Positions 12,014 through 23,304 of a stretch of DNA of 64,000 nucleotides are shown here, one piece after another. Made by a program: the position numbers and the translations under genes. The notes below the pieces were generated by a model that was given only the letters and a program-made list of their open reading frames with translations, ran no database searches and had not been told where the DNA came from. Origin of the DNA: Acanthosepion pharaonis. Lineage: Eukaryota > Mollusca > Cephalopoda > Sepiida > Sepiidae. The first letter of the stretch is position 1; every line of letters begins with the position of its first letter. The stretch is taken from positions 1,965,001 through 2,029,000 of the forward strand of contig CAHIKZ030000807.1 in assembly GCA_903632075.3 (NCBI GenBank). Direction: 5' to 3'.

Positions 12014-12807
12014 TTTAATATTCTGGTAATTAACGACTTTTGAAGTCATTATTGTCCTCTGAATAACTTTTCTTTTAGGAACGTGGAGCAAGTTATCTGT
12101 GGGTCATCTGTGTGAATATTATCAAAGATATACACGAAAATACTGTGATGACAACTTTTGCCTTATAACGAAATTTTCTAGAGCTTTGTCTATAATACGT
12201 ATTTTTGTAGAAAAGCGATAACATTTTCCTGTTCTCCAAGTTTCTTAGCAGAACCAGTGAGAGTCAGGGATAATGTCCCACCCTTTTGAGACGAAGGAAC
12301 CGCGTAGTGTATTCCAGAAGACGATAAAGGCCGGATATGTTGGCGTATTCTCATTAGGGAAACAGAAAAGAACGTGTGAATTTTAATCGAATAATAAAGA
12401 ACAGGAGGAAAAAAAATGTCTGGGTCACCCTGACCGTCAATCCGGAGATGAAATTATAAGTTATGTTAAGAGAGACAGAATCAGATCTGGGCGGATTCAC
12501 CTGGTGAGTGAAAAGTAACGTCCGTGTTTAATCAGAATATGTCTGACAGATCTACGCCTGATTCCCGTAAGTAGCGAGGATATAGTATTGTATAGGAACT
12601 CCGACACATGGGAAGTCAGTCTGTCAGCCCAAGAGCCCGTAACTTGTCTTGCATTAGTTCGATCTTCCATTCGTTATGGCTATTTTTTGGTTTTCTTGCA
12701 GATATTTAATCAGATTTATGGACAAAAATATCGACGCATGCGTAAGCTGCAGCAATTTCGTGCAAGTTCTCAAATGCATCCGCGTTTCGGCATTAAACGC
12801 GTGATTT

Positions 12808-12863
<56 letters not shown>

Positions 12864-12950
12864 TTGGCGTGTCCTGGAAAATATGCTGGAGTAAGCAAAA
12901 GAAATTGTTATCTTAAACAAAAAAGAAAAAAAAAGAATAATGTTCATTGA
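12014..12950. other. Intergenic stretch with a (TA)n microsatellite
   Basis: A (TA)n tract lies at about 12822-12861, preceded by a small hairpin (cgcgttt/aaacgcg, 12782-12801). The 120-codon frame at 12588 runs through the microsatellite and shows no domain. No other element was recognised. Confidence 0.5.
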
Positions 12951-12954
12951 TTTA

Positions 12955-13238
12955 ACATAGGAAATAAGAAGCAGTAACTGTAAGTTCTATGCCAACAGTT
13001 TATTCTATCGCACTTCTCACTTGGGGAACTCTCTTCCGGCTTTTTGCTTTCCAGTCAAGTTTGATCTTCAAAAATTTAAATGCAATGTCAATCGTTATTT
13101 TCTGTCTTCTTAATTCTTGTTATTTTATTGTTCTTTCTCCTTAATAGTGTTTTTTCTCATATTCTCTAACACTCAGTAACTTCTTGCGTCTTAGTGGCTT
13201 TATTGCCTTGATTGGGATTGAATATTTTTAAAAATAAA
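12955..13238 (+). mobile_element. Family B non-LTR retrotransposon 3' end
   Basis: Plus strand: 'gtaagttctatgccaa', 'ggggaactctcttccgg' (LWNSLP-like), 'ccagtcaagtttgatcttc' and 'aaatttaaatgcaatgtca' (KFDLQKFKCNV-like), followed by the shared 3' tail with 'cttagtggctttattgcctt'. It matches 54770-55030 throughout. The pogo-type MITE at 13242 begins directly after it. Confidence 0.8.
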
Positions 13239-13241
13239 ATA

Positions 13242-13393
13242 CAGTGTAACCCGGATATAAGAGAGTTGTCGGGACCGGAGAAGTCTCTTATATCCGTGTT
13301 TGGTCTATTTTATATACATTAACACAGGTTCTAATTTGGGACCAGAGAAAATCTCTCTTATATCCGGGTTTCTCTTATATCCGGGTTACACTG
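13242..13393. mobile_element. 152-bp pogo/Tigger-type MITE
   Basis: Terminal inverted repeats cagtgtaacccggatataag (left) and the same sequence in inverse at the right end. It is flanked by TA on both sides (13240-13241 and 13394-13395). An inner repeat of 'tctcttatatccg' makes the ends self-complementary. It has no coding capacity. The clean ends suggest it is among the younger insertions here. Confidence 0.85.
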
Positions 13394-13395
13394 TA

Positions 13396-14455
13396 TGATC
13401 TTAACATACCATTTTAAGCATAGTTCAACTGAATTCTTCTTGGTTTACGAGGAAAATGTTTAGTAACTTTGCTGTAAATATCCTGCGTTCACCGAATGCG
13501 CAGCCGCGATCGCTGGCTGATATACACTATTCGTATTGCCTGACTTTAGTCTTTCCCAAAATTTACACTATATTTCCTCTGGAAGTGTCATATCGTTTTA
13601 CTGTGGGGAGAAAATTACTGCAAGTTGAATTATGCTCATCAGAGGTACAGATTTTCAAAGGTTAATATCTATTTAGAAGTTTCAAGTGTACATTAGAAGA
13701 GATTTCAGTTTATTGAGTTTCCCTAAAATGCTGCACGATACAATTGAAGTAATACGTTAAATTTAATAAATAAAAATACTTTTTTTAAATTTTTTATACC
13801 ATATAATATTCATAGGGAAAGTAATGTGCGCCTTACTTCTTATGGACAGACACCACTGTTCTTTAAGGAAGACAAATACAATTAAAACGACAGACATTTT
13901 GTGTCAATTAATTTTAAGGATCGACTTTTCCAAGTTACGGATAATCTTTCTGAGACAGGAGGAAAATCCGTCAAAAATTGTCCGAAGTTCATTTCAGAAG
14001 AGTGTTTAGACTAGTATCGCTTGAAAATTATAGATCTTGCTCTTAAAATGTCGCAGAAAAACAGGTTTTACACACACATACATAATATAAAGGCCGCTAG
14101 ATATTTCAAAACATATCTATTGTTATACTGCATGTGCACAATTTTATTCACATTTCAACTTTAAAAATGACATTTCCAATCAGAAATAGTAAATTAGAAG
14201 GCAAACGACTCGAAGATAGATAGTTTTCCAGGTCCTTCGTCTTCAAGATCTGGAAAGAACAAGAGACACTCGACGGAAAGAAACTTTTTAAGCAACCACA
14301 CGTTGTGGTAACGGCCAAATTCGTCTATCTGGTTAAGGACATCATCAACCGTGACGTCAGCAAGTCGATGAGTGCCATCACCGAGCAATTCACGGTGATG
14401 GAGTCAATTGTCATGGGTGCTGAGATAAGGACATCAAGCAAAGTCCTACAAGATG
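13396..14455. other. Intergenic stretch, nothing recognised
   Basis: Short frames at 13456, 13824, 14194 (minus) and 14305 were inspected and show no domain. No repeat was recognised. Confidence 0.45.
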
Positions 14456-14459
14456 ATTT

Positions 14460-14850
14460 TGTTTTTGTTTTTTTAACGGCATATCAAGTCCTTATGGGTC
14501 ATTTAATGCCGAAATTTAATTTTCTTGGGAGAATTAGTAATTATTTTTTCAGAAAAATGTATTGCTGCTAGTTTTTTTAAGATATATTGCTGGTATTTTT
14601 ACTAAAAAAATCTATTTGTAGACTTTCATAGTAGTTTGAACCCAGTTTGGGGTTTGACTATTTGCCCATCGCTGGTTCCCTAAAAGGTGCTACCACCCCG
14701 ATTTAGGGTGGATTTGGGAACAACAGCATTTAAGTGGTGGTTCTACGATACACAAAACCTGCCGATCAGAGGCCTTGCTGCCGGATGTAGTTTATCGTCA
14801 TACCCAGCACGCCTACAGGATGAGGAGATAACAGTTCGGGAGAACAGTGC
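14460..14850 (-). mobile_element. SINE family X copy
   Basis: On the minus strand it begins with 'gctgggtatgacgataaac' and 'tacatccggcagcaaggcc', carries 'aatgctgttgttccca', then two imperfect 30-bp minisatellite units, and ends in 'aatttcggcattaaatgac' with 'cttgatatgccgttaa'. This last block is the same 3' module that ends family S copies. A longer copy lies at 29753-30290. Confidence 0.6.
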
Positions 14851-14854
14851 GCTC

Positions 14855-15070
14855 TGATTTTCACAATCATCTCATCCGCAACATGTTGCCTCCTAGCTCT
14901 CCTGATCTGAATCCCTCCACCGCTACGTTTGGGGTGTCGCCGAAAGGGAAATCACCCAACAGTCTCCTAATAGAAAGGACTCATCGAAGACGTAATGACT
15001 AACACGATCAAGAACTGCCGTGCTTTAGACGGATCGGTTATAGAGAACGTAAAGAGTAATTGAACCTTGC
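14855..15070 (+). pseudogene. mariner-family transposase, C-terminal remnant
   Basis: Plus-strand frames give 'LPPSSPDLNP' followed, after a frameshift, by 'YVWGVAERE'. Together these are the block around the last catalytic Asp in mariner-like transposases of the '..DYYVWG..ERE' type. Later sequence resembles the helical C-terminus but is frameshifted. It is the same general group as 38890-39600, not the group at 9990. Confidence 0.75.
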
Positions 15071-15157
15071 TAGACTATAACGCTCTCTGTCGGAAAGCGC
15101 ATTCTCTTTATTAAGTCTTTCGCGTGCTCAGGCGGGTAGACGTAATTCACACAGTTT

Positions 15158-15424
15158 AAAATAAATGAAAAGAAATAGCCGCTTCTACTCAAACAGGTAT
15201 ATCTGTAAAATTAACGTAAAATTTAATGCTTAAATTACATAAATTTCAAGCGGACATGGACATAAACGTGGAACTTTATATATTAGATGGGAAAATAAAT
15301 GAAAAGAAATAGCGCTTCTATTCAAACACGTATATACGTAAAATTAACGTAAAATTTAACATTTAAATTATATAAATTTCAAGCGGACATGGACACAAAC
15401 GTGGAGCTTTATATATTAGATGGG
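15158..15424. repeat. Two-copy direct tandem duplication, 134-bp unit
   Basis: 15158-15291 and 15292-15424 are near identical, both running from 'aaaataaatgaaaagaaat' to 'ttatatattagatggg'. Differences are few (for example gaacttt/gagcttt), so the duplication looks recent. The content was not recognised. Confidence 0.85.
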
Positions 15425-15960
15425 AACTCTACTTTGTTCAGTGGGGGTCTAAGGTACTATGACAATATGACAATAGACATTTTGGACTGCAGTGTGGATG
15501 AAAATGACTTAAGGTATCTCAAACGAAAAAATGTGAGAATGTCTTAAGCCGTGTTGAAACTTCACGTCTCTTGGATTCACTTAGTTGGAAAAATGTCGCT
15601 TCCAGACAAGCAAGTGACCGTTCATATACACTTCAGTGCGCACACAGTGTACGAACGTAGGATCATACCTTTCCGTATGAACGATTATGTGCATTTCCAA
15701 AGAACGTTTGATACTCGGCATCCGCTCACACATTAGTGTTTTGTGCAGAATCTCACACACGCATACGCACACATACATACCAACACGAGCTGTTATACGT
15801 TCGGGAATTCGTTATAAGAGAATTATTTCTGACTACATGGAAATTCCACGGGTATTGACAGCTAAGATTATCCATTATCTCATACATCTGCCTTTCTTGT
15901 ACTCTTTGCCTATATCTTCTCATTATCCCTCTGATATCACAAGCTGGGCCCCTAGAAATC
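15425..15960. other. Intergenic stretch with a short CA-rich tract
   Basis: Overlapping frames on both strands (15551-15974) have no recognisable domain, and part of them is the CA-rich tract at about 15750-15780. Nothing else was recognised. Confidence 0.45.
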
Positions 15961-15961
15961 A

Positions 15962-16240
15962 CAAGCTAAGGTAACCGTAAGTTCTATGCTAATAGTTTCT
16001 TCCTTCGCAATTCTCGCTTGCGGAACTCTCTTCTGACCTCTTGCTTGCTAGTCATATTTGAGCTTCATAAAGATAAATTCATAATCAAGCGTTATCTTTT
16101 GCCTTCTTAATTCCTGTTCTCTCTCCTTAATAATGTTTTTCTTTTTCTCGCATTCTTTAACAGCCAGTAACCCCCTCCCCACTTGCGTCTTAGTGGCTTT
16201 ATTGCCTTGCTTGGAGCGAAATGATTAAAAAAGCATATTT
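15962..16240 (+). mobile_element. Family B non-LTR retrotransposon 3' end
   Basis: Same order of landmarks as 12955-13238: 'ccgtaagttctatgctaa', 'gcggaactctcttctgac', then the 3' tail with 'gcgtcttagtggctttatt' and 'gagcgaaatgattaaaa'. More diverged than that copy. Confidence 0.75.
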
Positions 16241-16554
16241 TATTTTCTCTCAGCCTTAGTCTATATCTTCTCAGTTTCTCTCTAGATGAACTGCTTTTCT
16301 ATCGCCATTTGTCTGTATCTTTTGACACGCTCCTTTATCCCTTCCAATCTTCGTTGTCCGTCCATATTCTTGTCGAAGTATTATACAAGAATGTACTAGT
16401 TTCATATGCAGCAAACGGATAACACACGCACAAATATTTTCTACTGTAATCTCACTGTTATCTTTCTTATGTTCTAACACGCTTTTCAGTCTTTTTCATT
16501 GTCGCTTGATATTCAGAAGCAATTCTTGTCTCTGTGTTTGTCTTCATTCCTTCT
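16241..16554. other. Intergenic stretch, nothing recognised
   Basis: A 69-codon minus-strand frame at 16271-16480 has no recognisable motif. No repeat was seen. Confidence 0.4.
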
Positions 16555-16819
16555 ACATTTCCCTCTCTCTTTCTCTCCCTCCTCTCTCTCTCTTTCTCTC
16601 CCTCCTCTCTCTCTTTCTCTCCCTCCTCTCTCTCTCTCTTTCTCTCCCTCCTTCTCTCCTCTCTTCTCTCCTCTCTCCCTCCTCTCTTTTCTCCCTCCTC
16701 TCTCTCTCTTTCTCTCCCTCCTCTCTCTCTCTTTCTCTCCCTCTCTCTCTCTTTCTCTCCCCTCTCTCTCTCTCTCTTTCTCTCTCTCTCTTTCTCTCCT
16801 CTCCTCCTCTCTCTCTCTT

Positions 16820-16855
<36 letters not shown>

Positions 16856-16858
16856 ATT
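16555..16858. repeat. CT-rich microsatellite ending in (TA)n
   Basis: About 270 bp of (CT)n interrupted by CCCTCC and TTTCT steps, then a (TA) tract at 16833-16854. Long frames on both strands (Ser/Leu-rich and Arg/Glu-rich) are products of the simple sequence and are not genes. Confidence 0.95.
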
Positions 16859-16859
16859 C

Positions 16860-17009
16860 ATATAAGTAAAAGATTGTCAGCTTATTGATGTTAACTTCAG
16901 CATTCCGACTCCAGAGTTTCATAGGCGGACCTCTCCGTCCACTCTTCAGCGGGCTTCGACAACTTACTGCTTATATTTTTTTCTTTTTTATACACTTATT
17001 ATTGGTGTG

Positions 17010-17055
<46 letters not shown>

Positions 17056-17197
17056 ATAAGATTGTCACTTAGCTTATTGGTGTTACCTTTACTATCCCGA
17101 CTCCAAGTTTCGCAGGTGGACCTCTCCGTCCACTCTTCAGCGGGCTTCGACAACTTACTGCTTATATTTTTTTTTTTTTATACACTTATTATTGGTG

Positions 17198-17255
<58 letters not shown>

Positions 17256-17350
17256 TAAAAGATTGTCACTTAGCTTATTGGTGTTACCTTCACTATCCCA
17301 ACTCCAAGTTTCGCAGGTGGACCTCTCCATCCATTCTTCAGGGGATAACC
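16860..17350. repeat. Three-copy tandem array, about 190-200 bp unit, with TA microsatellites between copies
   Basis: The block 'aagattgtca..cttattg' followed by 'ggacctctcc' and 'tccactcttcagcgggctt' begins near 16869, 17060 and 17260. Copies are separated by (TA)n or (CA)n(TA)n tracts at about 17013-17052 and 17203-17252. Microsatellite and unit have been amplified together. Confidence 0.85.
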
Positions 17351-17420
17351 TTTCACTTGGTGTTTCTCTTCATTATTCTACAGCAGTCTTAATTTTTCCT
17401 CCTCCACACATTTCCTTTTA

Positions 17421-17800
17421 CTTTACGGCCATATCATTTTGATATATTAGTTCTTGTACGATCACCGAAATTAAGCAATGTCGAGCTTGTTCAGATGGCT
17501 GGCTGCTTAGAAATATCAGGTGCTGTAAGTCTGAATGCACAGGTGGCGTAATGGATAACAGCTTGGAATTTTAAATCAAAGTGCCGAGTTCCAATCCCAG
17601 TCGGGCTCATTGTATCCACTAACGTGCAAATAACTTTTAGAAAGTTATGAATCCACCTCTTCCCCCATTTATGGGTTAATTAGTAGGACTTGTATCACTA
17701 AATCATTATTGTCTCAAAAATAGTCTTACAATCTAAAAATATTTTCTGGTTTTAAATAAAGGGTTGATGAAGCGTAAAAATCAAATCGATTAAGCCAATT
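17421..17800 (+). mobile_element. Composite 5S-tRNA SINE (family S), full length
   Basis: 5S head from 'tttacggccatatcatttt', 'gtacgatcaccgaaattaag' to 'atcaggtgctgtaagtctg', with a short internal deletion near 'tcagatggctgg'. The tRNA-like body has 'ggtggcgtaatggataac' and 'gttccaatcccagt', a well preserved B box. The 3' module ('tctggttttaaataa', 'gttgatgaagcgtaaaaa') closes it. Confidence 0.85.
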
Positions 17801-18114
17801 TATTACCGTTTAATATAATGAATCTTTTTTTCGGTCAGAAAGTGTAACGAAAGGTAGATACGACAGTGTAAAAACGTAACAGCTGTATACACATGCAAAC
17901 AAAAAACAAAAAAAAAACGGTATAGAGATACTTCAAATTTTAGTATAGTTCAGCCAAAGTAAGACGATGTAATTAGTCTAAAGTTTTTATTTAAAAGAAA
18001 AGCAAGAATGTTTTGATAGGTTTGTAGTAGATAGCGATAGTAAAATGGGTGTTAAGTATAAGGTCTGCGTTCGCTCTTAATCTACTTTCTTAATGTTTCT
18101 TCTTTCATGGGAGA
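17801..18114. other. Intergenic stretch, nothing recognised
   Basis: AT-rich, with a short A-run near 17905. No element was recognised. Confidence 0.4.
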
Positions 18115-18232
18115 AGGAGGAAGAGAGCGTGGTAAGAGATAGAGTAATAAAGTTTATTTAATAAACTTAACAAAATTATGGCTTAAATATATTCTTAAGA
18201 ATCATATCTTTAACAATGGAGTTGACGTATCT
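18115..18232. repeat. Direct repeat, left copy, flanking a SINE
   Basis: Runs from 'ggaggaagagagcgtggt' through 'atggcttaaatatattctt' to 'tctttaacaatgga'. The same order recurs at 18600-18708, beyond the SINE at 18274-18580. It is too long for a SINE target duplication, so a local segmental duplication is more likely. Confidence 0.65.
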
Positions 18233-18273
18233 AGGGACTGGTAACTTTCCATGGAACTAAAAGAAAAAAGTGT

Positions 18274-18580
18274 GTTTACGGCCACATCACGTTGAAATAC
18301 TGGTTCCCGTACGATTACTGAAGTTAAGCAAGGTTGTTGGTGTAATGGATACTGACTCGGAATTGTTAATCGGAGAGCCGAGTTTCAATTTTCCGTTGGG
18401 TTCGTTATATTCGCTTACGCGCAAATACCCCTTCTCTCCCTGCTATGGATTAATTAGTAATACGTTTATCACTTAATCATTATTATCTTTAAAAAAAAAA
18501 AAGCAATCTGAAATATTTTCCGGCTTTAAATAACCTGTAAATGTTTGATAAGCCGTTGAAAACGAATCAGCCGATTCTTT
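18274..18580 (+). mobile_element. Composite 5S-tRNA SINE (family S) with deletion inside the 5S head
   Basis: The head starts 'gtttacggccacatcacgtt' and jumps from 'gaagttaagcaaggttg' straight into 'ttggtgtaatggatactgac', losing the 3' half of the 5S part. The body keeps 'atcggagagccgagttt' and the 3' module is present ('ccggctttaaataacctgt', 'gataagccgttgaaaa'). It shows that the 5S and tRNA parts can be separated by simple deletion. Confidence 0.8.
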
Positions 18581-18599
18581 CATGAAACAAGCACAGCGT

Positions 18600-18708
18600 G
18601 GAGGAGGAGGAGGAAGAGATCACGACTAGAGATAGATCTAATAAAATAAACAGAAAATATGGCTTAAATATATTTTTAAGAATCTTATATTTAACAATGG
18701 AAATCAGA
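18600..18708. repeat. Direct repeat, right copy, flanking a SINE
   Basis: Matches 18115-18232 in order and orientation ('ggaggaagagatc', 'atggcttaaatatattttt', 'tatttaacaatgga'). Confidence 0.65.
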
Positions 18709-18714
18709 CGGAAT

Positions 18715-19095
18715 GTGACAAGTTTCCCACTGCTCTATTGCTACTTCCATGGAAAGTGTTCGAACGAACTGCATTCCACGGTTCCGCCATTTTAACCTTC
18801 ACGGCTAGGACCCGCCATGCCACTCACATTGTAACAAACCACCCACATTCCGTCCGTATTCCACTTATGAGAAGTAAGTTCCACTCTAAAAGCTTCTTCC
18901 CGCGAACCACTGCTCTGTGAAACCGACTCTCAAGAGGATATTTCCCCGATCAGTACAATCTTAACCTGTTCAAGTATAGGGTTAAACGTTATCTTTCCCT
19001 CCTATCTGCATAAACTGCCTCTAACTCTAACTGCCTCTACCTCGAGTGGACTTCGGGCCTTGTACAGGGTGAACTACACTTTAAAAAAAAAAGGC
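18715..19095 (+). mobile_element. Family C non-LTR retrotransposon, C-terminal end
   Basis: Plus-strand frames encode 'FHGKCSNELHSTVP', 'LTFTARTRHATH', 'NHPHSVRIPL' and 'FFPRTTAL', then the frameshifted 'FKYRVKRYLSLLS' end. These match the C-terminus of pol-like polyproteins of jockey/CR1-type elements. The 3' tail has 'cgagtggacttcgggcctt' and 'gtacagggtgaac'. The start falls in the middle of the protein, as in a 5'-truncated insertion. Confidence 0.85.
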
Positions 19096-19729
19096 AGATA
19101 TCTGAGAACCGCTCTCAGTACATTTCCATAGAACTAAAAAAAAAAAAAAGAAAGAAAAGGACTTTGACGCCTGCGGATAAAGCTGGTAAAATGAGGCAAT
19201 TTCTGGGAAGTTCCCATTTTATGTGTGGAACGACATTGAGCATCGACCTTGTGTGACATTTTGCTGTTATGAGGAGGAGGCAAATGAATACATAGAAGTA
19301 CATCATAAACGAAATCGTTTTCCTGAAAATAGCAAATAAAGTAAGAGTGAACGATCTCTAACTGTTGGATAATGATATATCTGGAAAGATGATGCTAATT
19401 TTATGTGTGTAAAATCCTTCTTTAAAACCTATCTGTTTTTTTTTCTTATTTCTTCTTCTGTTCTTGCAATTTATACGAAATATATCGCATTTGCACTGTT
19501 TTACGCCTGATTTGCGTCCTTTCTTCATTGCTGAGAATCAAAACGGTTCATTATCTACACAAATGGAAAGTGAAACGGTATTGTAAAATGCGAAGCCCTT
19601 GAATAACGTTCAGGAAACACATGTGAAAAATCGTAAAAACGCCATCTCTCGTTCTCTCTCTTCTGAAAAAAAAAAAAAAACTGCAATATGCACCGAAGAC
19701 TTACAGTAGTTCCTTTTCGTTAACTCTTA
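19096..19729. other. Intergenic stretch, nothing recognised
   Basis: Contains A-runs near 19085-19095, 19137-19150 and 19667-19680. No element was recognised. Confidence 0.4.
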
Positions 19730-20205
19730 CGTGTATTCTTTTACGTGCTATGTCCCTCCAGGACTTGCGCGATCATGGCCTTCCCCAACTTCCTATCATT
19801 TGTAGTTTTAAGAAATGCCTGTCCGCTTACTATCTTCTCAGTCCCTTTTGTTGTCATACATTTACACAAGCTCGTTATATAGGGTATTAGTGGCTTCCCC
19901 CTTGCTTTCAATATGTACTGTGCGTGTCAAGATTTCCAAATCTTTTTTCCTCGTTCCAGGTCAGAGAAATTTGAACTGCCTCTTCCTGGTTCTATGTACA
20001 TGTGGCTCTTTTGTTCCTATTTACCTTAAAACTTTCTTGTTATCTTTATGTTCTGTCTATGGTATTCTTTGCATCCTTTTGCAGAACCACATCCTTGTTG
20101 CTGTTGATTAATATTGCATAGCTTTAAAGAACTTTTTTTCTTTGTTTCAATCGAAATTTCACTATATTTTAATATTTTGTTAAGCTCTTGGAAGACATCT
20201 TTGAC
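19730..20205 (-). mobile_element. Family A non-LTR retrotransposon, C-terminal part
   Basis: Minus-strand orientation, with landmarks 'tacgtgctatgtccctcca', 'gcgatcatggccttcccca', 'tttacacaagctcgttat', 'gtatggtattctttgcatcc' in the usual order. The 98-codon plus-strand frame at 19815 is antisense to it. Heavily mutated. Confidence 0.75.
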
Positions 20206-20221
20206 AGAAAACTGCAGTATA

Positions 20222-20350
20222 CGTTACTTTTTTTTATCGTTTTCGCTCCTTAGTAATGTTTCTCTTTTCTAATTCGTCCATACCCAGTAACTTCGTTGTG
20301 TCTTAGTGGCTTTCCCGCCTTTCTTGAGATGATCTCGATTTAAAAAAAAA
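20222..20350 (+). mobile_element. Family B 3' tail
   Basis: Only the end of the family is present: 'ctccttagtaatgtttctc', 'cccagtaacttcgttgtgt', 'cttagtggctttcccgcc', then a poly-A-like run. Confidence 0.65.
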
Positions 20351-21130
20351 TAATAATCACAAAGATTAGTCCGAATGTAAATGATATAGTAAAGACAGGC
20401 AGTTGTGAAGCGCCATGATCATGGTCCTGAATTGAATTAGTGCATAAAAGTGTACACGCACAATATCGTCTTGAGGCCGTCTCCTTGGAAACAAATTCAT
20501 TTCTATTACAATTGTGAACGTATAAGCCTGATGAAAATCGGAAGAACTTAACTCTGTTCATTTTTATGCCAGTGTGGTAAATGTACTACTTCGCGGTTAT
20601 TTACGCCGTCCCTCATCTCATAAATAAATACACAAGCGCCGAGTGAAACGATGTTCATTGTTCCCACAGACATGGAAATACACCGGCATGATTCTCCAGC
20701 ACAATCGATAAATGTAACAAATCATGTCTCTTCTATTTATTTTGACATTTATATCTAGTTTAAGTAAACGAACGTTTTCCGTACACGTCGATCGCATATT
20801 GCTAGTCATGCATCTGTGAAATTACAAAACACGTAACTTGCATTACGATTGTATAATGCATCTCTGTATTATGTGATGTATCATGGTCATCGTATCTGTA
20901 ACGTTTCTCGTTACATGCATTTTACACACCAAAATAGACGTGCATGAAGCACAATATACACATCTGTATGAGCGAGAACCAATCATGAAATTTATTTCGG
21001 CATGTTCTCAATTGTTAATAAGTAGTTATAGCAAGGAATTCACTTCCAAAATACTTTCATTCCTTTTCAAATTGGTGTACACGTGATTGCGTCGCAGAAA
21101 CAGTAAATAATATTGATAAGCAGAGGATAA
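20351..21130. other. Intergenic stretch, nothing recognised
   Basis: Short frames (20340-20561 minus, 20618-20809 minus, 20883-21086 plus) have no recognisable domain. No repeat was seen. Confidence 0.4.
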
Positions 21131-21245
21131 ATGTAGATACCTCCAAAAAATGTAGGTACCTCCCAAAATATGTAAGTACTTCCAAAAAATGTAGGTACCT
21201 CCCAAAATATGTAAGTACTTCCAAAAAATGTAGGTACCTCTAAAA
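21131..21245. repeat. 39-bp minisatellite, about three copies
   Basis: Alternating 'tgtaggtacctcccaaaata' and 'tgtaagtacttccaaaaaa' make a 39-bp higher-order unit. On the minus strand the unit is 13 codons and gives a repeating 'YIFWKYLHILGGT' peptide; this follows from period 39 and is not evidence of a gene. Confidence 0.9.
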
Positions 21246-21398
21246 CAAAGCGACACTAAATGTTTAAAATGCATTTTTAAAAATGAAAAGTCTTTCTTGA
21301 AGAGAACTTCAGTTTTAATTCCAAGAGATTAAATTTAATATTTCTAATATAGCAAAATACTTCCCTGTATTTAAAACTGAATTTGACTTGGTTGTAAC

Positions 21399-21735
21399 AT
21401 CAACATCTTGATTATGTAATTATTTTCTCTTCTAGTTACACGTGAAAAACAGGATCAAAAGAGAAACTTCTAATCAGAAATACATAAAATCTCTTGGAAA
21501 GAAAGCAAGAACTTGAGAATTTAACACACACAGCACACAAGGTTGTTAGGTAGGTTTATACTTGTTTCCCTCTACTTTCAAGATGTTCTGTGAGTGTCAC
21601 AATTTCCAAGCCCTCTTCCCTCATTACATGTTACAGAAATCAGGGTGTAGTATCTTCTTTTCTCGGCTAGATTTCAAGTGTGGATGATTAATATCTTGAT
21701 TATATCATTATTTTCTCTTCAAGTTATATGTGCTA
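21399..21735. repeat. Direct repeat flanking a family A fragment
   Basis: The segment with 'catcttgattatg', 'attattttctcttc' and 'agttacacgtg' at 21399-21443 recurs at 21688-21732 as a diverged direct copy. Between them lies a minus-strand family A fragment (about 21540-21655). The block before that fragment ('acttgagaatttaacacaca') recurs at 24580. Confidence 0.6.
21540..21655 (-). mobile_element. Family A fragment
   Basis: 'ctctactttcaagatgttc', 'tgtgagtgtcacaatttcc' and 'aagccctcttccctcatta' correspond to the minus-strand family A middle segment. It has the same left junction as 24580-24700, so the two are copies of one rearranged unit. Confidence 0.65.
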
Positions 21736-23300
21736 TCTATTTCAGTTGTTGCAGCTGTTGAAAGTCCTCAAGTAGCGACAGTGCACAATGTTCGAAGGAT
21801 GATAGTCTTTGCCAAGACCCAAAGCCTTCACTTGCTCAAAGCCATTTTTAACGATTGATCTTAGAAAGCGGCTGTATACAGCTGACAGTTTAAATATTTC
21901 TGAACGGGTTTGATGCCATGCATGACATCGATATGAAAGTATCGATCTGATGAGCAGGGCCGATGATAGGGTCTTGAGAAAACTTTGAAACAGGACCACC
22001 CTCTCTAATACGTGTCGATTTCAAATTTCCCAACCTGAGGCCCACAAACTCTCGAAGGAAAATTTAGGTGGGTGGGGGGTAGGGTTGTCAGGACTTTTTT
22101 TTAATTACCAAAAATCAGAGAATTATCCAATTTAAATGAAAATCCCAGTATATATACATTAGTTATTTACTTTTATGATCAATAGCTTTTTTATTTTAAA
22201 AAAATCTGAGAAAATGTTATTCTTTGTGTAATATCCACCAATATTTTCATGACTAAATTTTACTCGAAAAATGTTTAAGTTGCAAATTTTTACATTTCCA
22301 TAAAGATTAATCGCCGACGCATTTCCGCTGAAATTTTTTTTTTCAAAGATTCCAACACAACACAAACGAGATTGTCTTAAAAATTTGTTTTAAAAACAGT
22401 ATTTCAGTTTTCGGGAGAGTTTTTGATGTGTTGAAATTTTTAAACATATTTATTCTTTAAGCGATCATTTTCTCGGTTTTATCTTTCTAGTAATGTGAAA
22501 AATAGGAAATAGAATTTTTATTTTAATTACTAGCCGTAGGCTTCTGGTTAGTATTACTATTAGTAAAAAAAAAAAGATCAGAGCTGCTTCTTAGTGGATG
22601 ATCTCGGAATAAAAAAATATTTTACCGAGATATATTACCCTCTTAACTGATTTAAAAGAAATAAGAGCTACTTAAATTAGTATTTCCGCGCCTGCTTCCT
22701 CAGTAGGTACGGGGCCCCAATGCAGTTGAGAGGTTCGGGGTAGTAAGCACCGGCCCTGTCGATTATTATAGTTGATGATTGATAATATAACTTAATTAGA
22801 AGAAAAGTAAAAAATACAAAAAGCAAAAAACGCTGCTGAAAACTAGCCCTTTTGGTGCTCCGACTTGGTTGGGTGTTCCTGCGAAGTACGCACCGCGCCG
22901 GTGAGGTATCTTATCATTTCATGACTGACAATGAAACATCAGTTTAAAAAAAAAAATGAGGGTTTGTCATAAAACAGTACTGGGGAAAATGGCGGAGGCC
23001 ACAACGGGGCCCCAAAAAACGTGGACACCTCTCCACCCCGGTCGGGGATTTCGGGGACAAGACGCGCCGGCCCTGTTGACGTGGCTATTTAAGAATATGG
23101 AGGCGCGTAAAAAGACCGCAGATTTAGGTCCAGGTCTGTTTTATTGCAGAATTGTAATGTATTTCATAATTAGGTTTGAATCATTTATAAATAATTGACG
23201 TTTAATTTATTGTCTACTTTAAGCATGTTGTATATTTGCATGTGCATTTTGGTTGTTTTTTTGTTCTAGATGATTTAACGTTAATAGATTGTAGTAACTT
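21736..23300. other. Intergenic stretch with a GC-rich patch
   Basis: 22700-22760 and 22860-23130 are visibly GC-richer than the surroundings, with 'cggggccccaa' in both. An 80-codon frame at 22956 covers part of the second patch; no domain was recognised. No repeat family was assigned. Confidence 0.45.
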
Positions 23301-23304
23301 TTTT

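Noticed and set aside
16499..16888. Ser/Leu-rich and Arg/Glu-rich proteins
   Set aside because: All are translations of a CT/GA microsatellite.
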